From: Ga0074139 sp046336825
GTDB taxonomy: Bacteria; Bdellovibrionota; Bdellovibrionia; Bdellovibrionales; Bdellovibrionaceae
Length of the DNA stretch: 9,904 nt
Direction of reading: 5' to 3'
Assembly: GCA_046336825.1 (NCBI GenBank)
Contig: JBKDFX010000060.1
Span: 1 to 9,904, forward strand
The notes under the pieces are model-generated. The model had not been told where the DNA came from and did not search any database. It saw only the letters and a list, made by a program, of their open reading frames with translations. Position numbers and translations under genes: made by a program. Shown here piece after piece: positions 1 through 6,275 of this stretch. Position 1 is the stretch's first letter. Each line of letters starts with the position of its first letter.

Positions 1-827
1 GCTTGTTGCCAATGAAGGGATTCATCAAAAAGAAAAAACGCCAATATAATGCCCATGATAGGTTCTGTTGTACTCAGAAGAGAAGCTTCCCATCCTTTAA
101 TTTTTTGTAGTCCGGACTGAAATAGCACCATGGCAAAAACAGAACAAACCAAAGCTAAACCAAATATGGACAGCCAGGCCCAATGGATGACATTTAAAGT
201 TCTCTCTAAGCTTTGAAAGCTCTTAATAAATAAAACAAGCCCTGCAAAGAATTGAATGAAAAATACAGCAGTTAAGGAGTTGATGTTTTGTAACCAACTT
301 CGGCTTAAGATTATATAGGCAGCATAAGTGAGCGCTGATAAAACTCCAAAGAAAACACCCAAGACCCCCACCTTTTTAAAATCTAAACCAATCAACAAAA
401 CAAGCCCTAAAAATGCCAAGGGAAAAACAAAGGCCTGTCGGGCAAGCAAGCGTTCTTTTAAAAAAATCCAACCCGCAAGAACCACCCAAAACGGGAAGGT
501 ATAAAGAAGCAGAACTGCTAAAGTTATGGAAAGACTTTTAATCGCATAAAAATAAAAACTGGCAAATACGGCATAGCCAAAAGTTCCCAGCAAACCACAG
601 TACAACAGAAGTTTTGGTGAAACCTTAAAAGCTGAGGGCCCTTTTTGAAAAACCAGAAATAAGCCGAGCAAGACTGAGGCGAGTAAAAAACGATGCGCAA
701 GTAGCTCTTCAGGCTGAACACCAGAGGCAAAGGCCCAGCGTCCAAAAACGCCTAAAAATCCAAAACAAACACCCGACATTAAAACTTGAGCAATTCCGAT
801 TTGTCGGCTTGAAAGACAATCTTTCAC
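1..827 (-). CDS. DMT-superfamily (EamA) transporter, C-terminus cut by window edge
   Basis: Reading the minus strand from a GTG at 827 gives about 275 uninterrupted codons running off the left edge, very hydrophobic and laid out as two EamA repeats. The first repeat starts near residue 10 (IAQVLMSGVCFGFLGVFGRW) and continues through LLAHRFLLASVLL, the usual first loop and helix. The second starts near residue 150 (GVFFGVLSALTYAAYIILSR) and reaches the typical end motif STTEPIMGIILAFFLFDESL. Such proteins are inner-membrane exporters or permeases of small metabolites; the substrate cannot be told. The GTG was chosen because it overlaps the hydrolase stop as GTGA, a translational-coupling arrangement, and because the first membrane helix begins before the next in-frame ATG (779). 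No good Shine-Dalgarno is visible, which fits coupling. It is the last visible gene of a three-gene minus-strand operon. Family call strong, start fairly sure. Confidence 0.88.
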   Translation of the reverse strand, partial: MKDCLSSRQIGIAQVLMSGVCFGFLGVFGRWAFASGVQPEELLAHRFLLASVLLGLFLVFQKGPSAFKVSPKLLLYCGLLGTFGYAVFASFYFYAIKSLSITLAVLLLYTFPFWVVLAGWIFLKERLLARQAFVFPLAFLGLVLLIGLDFKKVGVLGVFFGVLSALTYAAYIILSRSWLQNINSLTAVFFIQFFAGLVLFIKSFQSLERTLNVIHWAWLSIFGLALVCSVFAMVLFQSGLQKIKGWEASLLSTTEPIMGIILAFFLFDESLHWQQ

Positions 828-1711
828 AGCTCGGCGCTGATCGGCCGAGCCGAAAGAAAGGATTCTATTTTAAGATTTATAAAATCAGGAAAATCAAGTT
901 GGGTGCAGTGCGAACCATAAGGCACCTCTATGTATTCAGCATGGGGCAATTTTTCTTTGAATTCATATTGAAAGCTTTTAGGCGTGATATTGTCGTTTTG
1001 ACCCGCCACGATCAGAGTGGGTTGTTGAATTGTTGGCAAAATGCTTGAACCATCAAAGGCCATGAGTTGTTCAAAAAGAGGTATAAAAACCTCAAGATCT
1101 AACTGCCCAACTCCACGTACATAAATTTCAATGTCTTTGAACTCAGTCAGCCTTAAATTAAAACCACCAGCAATGGCAGCAGCATTCATGGCAATAGGGT
1201 TGTCAACTAGGGTTTTCCAAAGTGAGTTCCAAAAAAGGGGACTTTTTTGGAACTGGTTTTTTACAAAATAAAAAAAGGGCTCAACCACATTGAGCCCAAA
1301 CATATTTTTTATGGGATTTTTCTGAAAGCCATTAATAAAAACAAAGCGGTCAAAGGCATTTGAATTCTGTTCATGGGCAGCCAATAAAACAGGAGCACCA
1401 AAGCTATGGCCAAGGGCAGTTACCTTTTTTGCATTTGTTTTTTCTAATAAAGTCAGAAGATCGTGTGCCAATGTTTCCATGGTTAAATTATCAAAACGAT
1501 CAAGTGGACCACTTTTATGATGTCCCCTTAGATCATAGGTGATGACTCGGTATTTTTTTGCAAAGTGATCAACTTGATAATGCCAGTGATTCATCAGGCA
1601 GGCGATGCCATAGATAAAAACAAGAGTTTCCTCTCCCTCACCTCGAGATTCATAGTAAATAGGAGTTCCATCAAAGCTCTTAACAAAGCCAGTTTCTTTT
1701 TTTATTTCCAC
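824..1711 (-). CDS. Alpha/beta-hydrolase fold protein
   Basis: A 295-aa single-domain alpha/beta hydrolase, probably a cytoplasmic esterase or lactonase-like enzyme; no signal peptide is seen. The nucleophile elbow is GHSFG at 101-105 (Ser103). The likely acid is Asp240 in AGQNDNITP and the likely base is His268 in YGSHCTQLDFP. A DLRGHHKSG segment at 60-68 matches the conserved DxRGxGxS stretch after strand 4. The oxyanion-hole motif, normally HG, reads YG (34-35), a small deviation. Residues 130-215 form the variable cap and probably set the substrate, which I cannot name. The start is a GTG whose first base is the last base of the upstream stop (TAGTG), so it is probably translated by reinitiation after the FHA gene. 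Its own stop overlaps the transporter start. Fold assignment is secure; the reaction is unknown. Confidence 0.9.
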   Translation of the reverse strand: MEIKKETGFVKSFDGTPIYYESRGEGEETLVFIYGIACLMNHWHYQVDHFAKKYRVITYDLRGHHKSGPLDRFDNLTMETLAHDLLTLLEKTNAKKVTALGHSFGAPVLLAAHEQNSNAFDRFVFINGFQKNPIKNMFGLNVVEPFFYFVKNQFQKSPLFWNSLWKTLVDNPIAMNAAAIAGGFNLRLTEFKDIEIYVRGVGQLDLEVFIPLFEQLMAFDGSSILPTIQQPTLIVAGQNDNITPKSFQYEFKEKLPHAEYIEVPYGSHCTQLDFPDFINLKIESFLSARPISAEL

Positions 1712-2400
1712 TACTCAACCAATCTCAAAATGTAATGACTCACGCCAAGTTCAATTTCATCACCATCGCGAATTTCCCACTGTCCACCAAGAGTAATTTT
1801 AGTTTTATTTATAAACATCTCGTTGGATTTATTAACTAAAACCGGACCGTATTCGCCCTGGCTAATTTCAAACGCCACATCGGAGGCATTTCTCTCTAAA
1901 ATTTCAATATCATCACAAACGGGCCCCAAAAGCCGAGGTCCAAAACCCAAGTACCATGAGTCTTCAGCATTGGGGCCTTGGGTGCAATCAACTCTTACGG
2001 CAGGGTTTAAGGGCTTCGCTTCATTTCTGACGTTGTGGTTTTTTTCAAGCAGGTCAAATATGAGTTCTTTCCAACTTTTTTCAGGTTTGAGGGTTTCTAA
2101 ATCGCTTTCTCTGGCGCTAAAAACCTCAAAGACACTTTGCCCGACCTGAAAAATGACCCCCTCATTCAAGTCCACTTTGGGCATTTGAAGACCATTAACA
2201 AGAAACTGATTTTGGGACCCCGCGTCTTCAAGCATAAATCGACCGTCTCCTCGTCCAATTATTCGGCCGTGAAGTGAGGAAACCATGGGGTCGTCTTCAA
2301 GCAGAATGTCTCCAGCCTTGCGGCCAATGGTCATTCCAGCCTTTAAGACAAAATATCGATCTTTGTAGGGACCCTCGAGCCCCTTGAGCAACATTACCAT
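1711..2400 (-). CDS. FHA-domain protein with a second, degenerate FHA-like domain
   Basis: About 229 aa when started at the ATG at 2400 (ATG at 2394 is equally possible). Residues 1-95 form an FHA domain, a phosphothreonine-peptide binding module. It has GR at 26-27, the SxxH signature at S41-H44, and DxGSxN then VNG at 59-70, so the main phosphopeptide-contacting positions are kept. A linker follows, then residues 149-229 look like a second FHA sandwich, ending RDGDEIELGVSHYILRL. That domain lacks GR and SxxH and probably does not bind phosphothreonine. No membrane segment or kinase domain is seen. The frame stays open upstream to 2604, but that part lies antisense to rpsF and its leader and is Arg-rich and unlike a protein, so it was excluded. 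First gene of an operon with the hydrolase and transporter. It is presumably a scaffold or adaptor in Ser/Thr phosphorylation signalling; the partner is unknown. Confidence 0.82.
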   Translation of the reverse strand: MVMLLKGLEGPYKDRYFVLKAGMTIGRKAGDILLEDDPMVSSLHGRIIGRGDGRFMLEDAGSQNQFLVNGLQMPKVDLNEGVIFQVGQSVFEVFSARESDLETLKPEKSWKELIFDLLEKNHNVRNEAKPLNPAVRVDCTQGPNAEDSWYLGFGPRLLGPVCDDIEILERNASDVAFEISQGEYGPVLVNKSNEMFINKTKITLGGQWEIRDGDEIELGVSHYILRLVE

Positions 2401-2447
2401 CACTATAAAGCTTACAGATGAGTTGGATTCGGGCCAAGTCCTGAAGA

Positions 2448-2461
2448 CGAGGCTTGCCTCG
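2448..2461. repeat. Perfect 6-2-6 inverted repeat CGAGGC-TT-GCCTCG
   Basis: Positions 2448-2453 and 2456-2461 are exact reverse complements around a TT centre. The repeat sits between two divergent genes and overlaps the candidate rpsF -35 element, so it could be an operator or, if transcribed, a small hairpin. No regulator is known to match it; function is inferred only from position. Confidence 0.4.
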
Positions 2462-2502
2462 ATTGGGCTCGCGTGATAACCCCTAACAATCGAAAATCCT
2501 TG

Positions 2503-2521
2503 CTCTTTCCATGGGGGAGAG
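2503..2521 (+). promoter_or_regulatory. Hairpin in the rpsF 5' leader
   Basis: CTCTTTCC (2503-2510) pairs with GGGGAGAG (2514-2521), giving eight pairs, two of them G-U, around a three-base ATG loop. It ends 22 nt before the rpsF start codon and hides an in-frame upstream ATG (2511). Many bacteria regulate rpsF through a leader structure bound by S6:S18. Whether this hairpin is such an element is uncertain; I could not match the full consensus, although a CCG triplet lies just downstream (2530-2532). Confidence 0.35.
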
Positions 2522-2543
2522 GGCTTTAACCGAAGGGATCCTA

Positions 2544-2990
2544 ATGGCAGACGCCAAAAAACGCTTCTATGAAGCCGTGATCGTCGTACATCCCGACGCC
2601 ACATCAGAACAACAAAAAGATTTGTTTAAGAAAAACAAAGCCACCATTGAATCATTCAAAGGTTCTGTTTTCCAACTCGACACTTGGGGCAAGAGAACTC
2701 TTGCAACTCCAATTGGGAAAAACAGAAAAGCTGTTTTCTTTCACACGCTTTTTGAAGCTACAGGTGACTCAGTCATGGAACTTGAGCGCACTATGCGCAT
2801 CAACGATAAAGTTCTTCGCTTTGTTCACACTCGCTTAGACGAGCGCACGCCCCTGGCAAAACACTATGAGAACTTCAAAAAAGGTCTCGCAGAAACTGCT
2901 AACCGTGAACGCGAAAGAGAAGCAAAAGCTCAATTGCGTAAAGCCGCCATGGCCGCAGCTCGCGCCGAACGATCTGACAGACCAGAATAA
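2544..2990 (+). CDS. rpsF: 30S ribosomal protein S6
   Basis: A 148-aa S6 protein of the small-subunit platform, where it binds 16S rRNA as a heterodimer with S18. The family pattern is clear: RFYEAVIVVHP (7-17) as the first strand, LDTWGKRTLATPI (45-57, the conserved WGxRxLAxPI), then VMELERTMRINDKVLRF (77-93) as the second helix and last strand. After about residue 105 there is a charged, Ala/Arg/Glu/Lys-rich helical tail of some 40 residues, longer than the bare core; tails of differing length are common in S6. The ATG at 2544 is chosen because AAGGG (2533-2537) lies six bases upstream. An in-frame ATG at 2511 has no ribosome binding site, sits in a hairpin loop and would add eleven atypical residues. 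First gene of the rpsF-DUF2232-rplI operon; rpsR does not follow it. Confidence 0.97.
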   Translation: MADAKKRFYEAVIVVHPDATSEQQKDLFKKNKATIESFKGSVFQLDTWGKRTLATPIGKNRKAVFFHTLFEATGDSVMELERTMRINDKVLRFVHTRLDERTPLAKHYENFKKGLAETANREREREAKAQLRKAAMAAARAERSDRPE

Positions 2991-3008
2991 ATATAAGGCA
3001 ACTAAAAC

Positions 3009-3878
3009 TTGAAAAAAATTAGGGGTTCTTTCTTTGTGTTATCGTTTTTGGGAGTCTTGCTCTCATCTTTGACGCTATTTTTTGGCGCCCCTTTTCTTCG
3101 AGTTCTTTGGTCACGCTTTGGCTCACTACCATACTGGCTTGCAGGCTTTGCTTTTCTTCCTGTCTTTATTTTTATGGGTGGAAGCTGGGCAGGAGCAGTT
3201 TGGATTTTGGTGGGCGTATTCTCCGAATTAGAGTCTCGGGGAATTCGTTGGATTTGGAGTGGTCTTACAAGTCTCTCTGTGAGTTCTGGAGTATTAGCGG
3301 GGGGAGCTTTTTATTGGCTTTCAACGCAAAAACTAACCACACTCACATCAATTGCGGAAGAGATTCATAAACTGCTAAAAAATTCACAATTCTGGCAACT
3401 CCCAACAATTGATCAAATGGTAAATCTGCTTCAGGTTCTACCGGGTCTTGTTGTGGCAGGATTAATTTTAACTTTGGCACACGCACTTATTTTTGAAAAA
3501 GTCGTTTATCAATTTCTGGCAGCTCCCAGAGAAAGATTTGCAGGCCAAGTTAGACTCTTAGAATTCAAGCTACCGGATATATTTGTTTGGATAGCGATGG
3601 TGTCTTTTTTAGGTTCATTTTTAACATGGCCAGGAAAACCCGTAGCTGAGAATTTATTTATTATCTGTGTGGCTTTATTTCTACTTCAAGGTGTAGCGAT
3701 CTTGGAGTGTTTTTTCAACGCGATACGGGCCCATTGGTTTGTTCGCGCGCTCGGATATTTTTTGTTTGTATTTCAACTATTTGTCGCACTTGCGTTCATA
3801 GGTTTCATCGACTTCTGGATGGACTTCAGAGATCGATTCCGCAAAATGAAATCCAATACGCAAACGACAGGAATGTGA
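3009..3878 (+). CDS. DUF2232 (YybS-like) multi-pass membrane protein
   Basis: A 289-aa integral membrane protein with about eight hydrophobic segments, near residues 7-28, 41-58, 59-71, 82-104, 140-165, 190-208, 213-240 and 245-268. The C-terminal half has the DUF2232 look: KLPDIFVWIAMVSFLGSF, then an NLFIICVALFLLQGVAIL helix, then a last helix ending GFIDFWMDFRDRFRK. In delta-proteobacterial genomes a DUF2232 protein commonly lies between rpsR and rplI, and this gene occupies that slot. Molecular function is unknown; YybS-type proteins resemble small membrane transport components. The start is TTG (3009), eighteen bases after the rpsF stop, with AAGG at 2996-2999. Its TGA (3876-3878) is embedded in the GAGG that serves rplI, so the two genes look translationally coupled. 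Family call from remembered sequence pattern and synteny. Confidence 0.82.
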   Translation: MKKIRGSFFVLSFLGVLLSSLTLFFGAPFLRVLWSRFGSLPYWLAGFAFLPVFIFMGGSWAGAVWILVGVFSELESRGIRWIWSGLTSLSVSSGVLAGGAFYWLSTQKLTTLTSIAEEIHKLLKNSQFWQLPTIDQMVNLLQVLPGLVVAGLILTLAHALIFEKVVYQFLAAPRERFAGQVRLLEFKLPDIFVWIAMVSFLGSFLTWPGKPVAENLFIICVALFLLQGVAILECFFNAIRAHWFVRALGYFLFVFQLFVALAFIGFIDFWMDFRDRFRKMKSNTQTTGM

Positions 3879-3884
3879 GGCATT

Positions 3885-4328
3885 ATGAAAGTCATTCTTA
3901 CTCAAGATGTTAAAGAAGTAGGAAAAGTTGGCGATCTCGTTACTGTTTCTGAAGGTTTTGCTCGTAATTTTCTTTTTCCACGCAAGTTGGCTGCTGAGGC
4001 AACTGAGAAAAAAGTAAAAGAGTACAACCATCTTAAGCAAATGGCAGAAGCTAAAAAGAAAAAGGCATTGGCTGAAAGAAAGCAGATGCTTGATAAAATG
4101 AGCGGTATCACTTTGAAGTTTAAAATGGCAGCTGGTGAAACGGATAAACTCTTTGGAACCGTAACCACAACTGAAATTTCAAAAGAATTGCAAAAAGCAG
4201 GTTTTTCAGTTGATCGTCGCGATATTCACTTGCTTGAGCCTATCAAGCTTTTGGGTCAGCACAAAGCGACTGTAAAATACGGTGAAGGCTTAGAAACCTC
4301 AATCACTGTTGCAGTTGAGCGCGCTTAG
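3885..4328 (+). CDS. rplI: 50S ribosomal protein L9
   Basis: A 147-aa, full-length L9. The N-terminal 23S rRNA-binding domain is 1-50, with MKVILTQDVKEVGKVGD and VSEGFARNFLFPRKLA (usually GYARNYL, here GFARNFL). A long Lys/Ala/Glu-rich connecting helix runs from about 41 to 75. The C-terminal domain follows, with LFGTVTTTEI (about 94-103) and the end strand of the family. L9 sits at the base of the L1 stalk and helps limit frameshifting and miscoding. The ATG is preceded by GAGG (3877-3880) overlapping the stop of the DUF2232 gene, indicating coupling. It is the last gene of the operon: a strong terminator lies 28 bases after the stop. Unlike in many bacteria, dnaB does not follow on the same strand. 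Confidence 0.98.
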   Translation: MKVILTQDVKEVGKVGDLVTVSEGFARNFLFPRKLAAEATEKKVKEYNHLKQMAEAKKKKALAERKQMLDKMSGITLKFKMAAGETDKLFGTVTTTEISKELQKAGFSVDRRDIHLLEPIKLLGQHKATVKYGEGLETSITVAVERA

Positions 4329-4356
4329 TAATTAAAAATTGAACGCATTAATTTAT

Positions 4357-4394
4357 ATCCCCGAGCAGGCTTAAATCTCTCGGGGATTTTTTTT
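4357..4394 (+). terminator. Intrinsic terminator after rplI
   Basis: ATCCCCGAG (4357-4365) and CTCGGGGAT (4379-4387) form a perfect 9-bp stem around a 13-nt loop, followed by an unbroken run of eight T (4387-4394). It ends the rpsF-rplI operon. On the minus strand the same stem is followed only by a mixed A/T tail, so it may also serve the convergent 68-aa gene, less efficiently. Confidence 0.93.
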
Positions 4395-4402
4395 ATTTAT
4401 AA

Positions 4403-4609
4403 CTATTGAGGAAAAGAGCTTTCTTGTTCCACTTCCTCTAGAATTAAATGATTGAGCAAGCTTGAAACAATTGTGCGTAAATTATCTAAAGTCAGCTCCT
4501 CAGCATTCAAATTATGCTCACTCAGCAACTTTTGTAACTGTGTGTGCTTAATGCCCTCGGGCAAATCTAGAGATGAATACAACAACTCATACAGAGTTAA
4601 ACCAGTCAT
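4403..4609 (-). CDS. Small 68-aa protein of unknown function
   Basis: I do not recognise this protein. It is 68 aa, acidic and Leu-rich, predicted largely helical (TLYELLYSSLDLPEG, then TQLQKLLSEHNLNAEELTLD, then LRTIVSSLLNHLILEEVEQ), with no membrane segment, signal peptide or Cys. Support for a real gene is the ribosome binding site: GGAGG (4620-4616) lies six bases before the ATG, the best Shine-Dalgarno in the window. The composition is also protein-like, while the opposite frame is not. It lies 129 nt downstream of dnaB on the same strand and converges on rplI, sharing its terminator. It could be cotranscribed with dnaB or have its own promoter; none is obvious. A small regulatory or adaptor protein is possible, but that is only a guess. 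Confidence 0.65.
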   Translation of the reverse strand: MTGLTLYELLYSSLDLPEGIKHTQLQKLLSEHNLNAEELTLDNLRTIVSSLLNHLILEEVEQESSFPQ

Positions 4610-4738
4610 TTTCCGCCTCCATGCAGAAGTCTCTCTTTAAAGACAACATCATCAGATCAAGCGGTGAATGGGTTCGCAAATAGATCTACTTTTAGAAACT
4701 ATTTTTAGACAGAGGTCCTAGGAAATATGAGCAATCTT
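4610..4738. other. Intergenic region between dnaB and the 68-aa gene
   Basis: No convincing terminator for dnaB or promoter for the small gene is seen. An imperfect direct repeat is present, CTACTTTTAGA (4686-4696) and CTATTTTTAGA (4699-4709), eleven bases with one mismatch at 13-bp spacing. Its meaning is unknown and chance in AT-rich DNA is likely. Confidence 0.3.
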
Positions 4739-6178
4739 TTAAATGTTAGCGCCGGGGGCGAAATTCTTAGGTTTACCCTGGTTAATATAGCTAGGGGGCG
4801 CCTGTGGTGGAGGCAGCGGACTAACAGGGGCTGATTCTGCGTCACGGAACCTTTGAAACTGACCCTCAAAGTGGAGCTGAACATCACCCGTTTCACCATT
4901 ACGCTGTTTTCCAACGATAACGATGGACTTGCCCTTTTTTTCTGGGTCTTCCTTATCGTAGTACTCTTCACGGAATAACAACATAATGATATCTGCATCT
5001 TGTTCAATTGAGCCTGATTCGCGCAAATCGCTTAGCATGGGACGACGATCAGTACGGCCTTCAACAGCTCGGTTAAGCTGCGCCAGTGCAATGACGGGGA
5101 TATGGAGCTCTTTAGCAATGGACTTAAGTTGACGTGAAATTTCAGAGACTTCTACGGCGCGGCTTTCCCGCTGTTGCTTCAATTGCATGAACTGCAAATA
5201 ATCGATAACGATCATATCGAGCTCACCCTTAGACTTTAACCGACGAGCACGAGCACGTACTTCGTGTGGGCTAATACCAGCAGTGTCATCGACATAGAGT
5301 TTGCTCTCAGAAATAGCTCCGGCAGCGGCAATCAGACGAGGCCAATCAGCATCTTGCAATCGACCATTTCTGAGGGATCCCATGTGGACTCGGGCCTCGG
5401 AAGACAAAAGACGAACCATGACATCTTCTTTGCTCATCTCGAGCGAAAAAAAAGCCACAGATTTTTTAGCTTTCATGGCAGCATGAGCGGCTAAGTTAAT
5501 ACTAAAAGCAGACTTACCCATGGATGGACGAGCTGCGATGACAACCAGTTGGCCTGGATGAAATCCAGAGGTCATTCGATCCAGCTGGGTGAATCCAGTG
5601 GGAATTCCTGTGATTTCCTCTTTGCGCTGGTAAAGAGACTCAATTTTTTTAATTGAATCCTTAACAATTTGCATGGAGTCCGTGAGACCATCGTGCTGAT
5701 TAGTATCTGAAACTTTGAGAATTTCACCTTCAGCCATGTCGACCAAAGTTTGCACATCTTCTCCGCCCTCGTAAGCGCGATCGATAATTTTCGTGCTTGT
5801 TGAGATCAACTTTCTGAGCAGGGCCTTTTCTTTAATGATTTGTGCGTATGTTGTGATGTTGGCTGATGAAATTGTTTTTTCAAGGAGTTGGGCTAAGTAA
5901 ACATAGCCACCAGCCGCATCAAATTCATTTCGGCTCTGAAGCTGATCCGTCACGGTCACCAAATCAACAGGCTTACCTTTGGTTTGAAGATCGCGAATGG
6001 CAGAAAAAATTTTTTGATGGGCAGGACTGTAAAAATCAGAAGCGTCAATTTTATCAGCAATAAGGTCGAATGAATCCTGAGACAGCATGAGGCCGCCCAG
6101 AACAGACTGCTCAGCTTCAGTGTTTTGTGGCGGAATACGAACTCCGCTAGGTTGGGAAACGCCCTGCCCTGCCACCAC
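4739..6178 (-). CDS. dnaB: Replicative DNA helicase DnaB
   Basis: A 479-aa hexameric 5'-3' helicase that unwinds DNA ahead of the replisome and recruits primase. The N-terminal domain is about 15-115 (PPQNTEAEQSVLGGLM at its start) and the linker helix about 165-190. The RecA-like motor begins at GIPTGFTQLDRMTSGFHPG (191-209). Walker A is ARPSMGKS (216-223, Lys222). SLEM at 245-248 and VIDYLQF (324-330, Asp326) form the Walker B region, with AQLNR at 366-370 as the sensor strand. KQRNGETG (424-431) carries the beta-hairpin Lys/Arg that reaches the neighbouring subunit. No intein interrupts it. The tail from about 449 is Pro-rich (SPLPPPQAPPSY) and probably disordered. The start is GTG at 6178 with AAGAGG (6189-6184) five bases upstream; a second in-frame GTG follows at once. 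It is downstream of fis and convergent to rplI. Confidence 0.98.
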   Translation of the reverse strand: MVAGQGVSQPSGVRIPPQNTEAEQSVLGGLMLSQDSFDLIADKIDASDFYSPAHQKIFSAIRDLQTKGKPVDLVTVTDQLQSRNEFDAAGGYVYLAQLLEKTISSANITTYAQIIKEKALLRKLISTSTKIIDRAYEGGEDVQTLVDMAEGEILKVSDTNQHDGLTDSMQIVKDSIKKIESLYQRKEEITGIPTGFTQLDRMTSGFHPGQLVVIAARPSMGKSAFSINLAAHAAMKAKKSVAFFSLEMSKEDVMVRLLSSEARVHMGSLRNGRLQDADWPRLIAAAGAISESKLYVDDTAGISPHEVRARARRLKSKGELDMIVIDYLQFMQLKQQRESRAVEVSEISRQLKSIAKELHIPVIALAQLNRAVEGRTDRRPMLSDLRESGSIEQDADIIMLLFREEYYDKEDPEKKGKSIVIVGKQRNGETGDVQLHFEGQFQRFRDAESAPVSPLPPPQAPPSYINQGKPKNFAPGANI

Positions 6179-6275
6179 AGACCCCTCTTCGTGTGCAAGT
6201 TAAAGTAATAAAAAAACTTTGCAGGACTAATCTAGATGAAAAAGCCATGAACCTGCTGATGCAATACGATTAAAA
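6179..6275 (-). promoter_or_regulatory. fis-dnaB intergenic region with weak hairpin
   Basis: On the minus strand GCAGG (6256-6252) can pair with CCTGC (6225-6221) across a 26-nt loop, followed shortly by seven T (6217-6211). This could be a poor terminator that lowers dnaB expression relative to fis, or chance. No clear promoter boxes were found, but the 97-nt gap leaves room for one. Confidence 0.25.

Larger units (their letters stand above)
2401..2543. promoter_or_regulatory. Divergent intergenic region between the FHA gene and rpsF
   Basis: This 143-nt stretch must hold promoters for both directions. On the minus strand TATAGT (2407-2402) resembles a -10 box and lies directly upstream of ATG 2400 and ATG 2394, which would make a leaderless or nearly leaderless transcript; no matching -35 is evident. 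On the plus strand TTGCCT (2454-2459) followed by GATAAC (2475-2480) is a weak candidate pair with a 15-nt spacer. Both are guesses from consensus matching by eye. The region also contains the inverted repeat and leader hairpin listed separately. Confidence 0.4.

Noticed and set aside
524..745. Minus-strand frame inside the DMT transporter gene
   Set aside because: It is in another frame from the long hydrophobic frame covering 827-1, which has clear EamA repeat patterns and gene-overlap support.
2511..2543. Upstream in-frame ATG for rpsF
   Set aside because: No ribosome binding site; it lies in the loop of a hairpin; the ATG at 2544 has AAGGG at the right distance and gives the usual S6 N-terminus.
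2401..2604. Extended N-terminus of the FHA protein up to 2604
   Set aside because: It would overlap the rpsF start and leader antisense, is rich in Arg/Leu/Ser with no family resemblance, and the FHA fold begins right at the ATGs at 2400/2394.
4452..4640. Plus-strand frame opposite the 68-aa gene
   Set aside because: No Shine-Dalgarno, odd Cys/Ser-rich composition, and it would start just after the rplI terminator; the minus-strand frame is much better supported.
6211..6256. Intrinsic terminator between fis and dnaB
   Set aside because: The stem is only 5 bp with a 26-nt loop, and the T run is offset from it; too weak to call a terminator.
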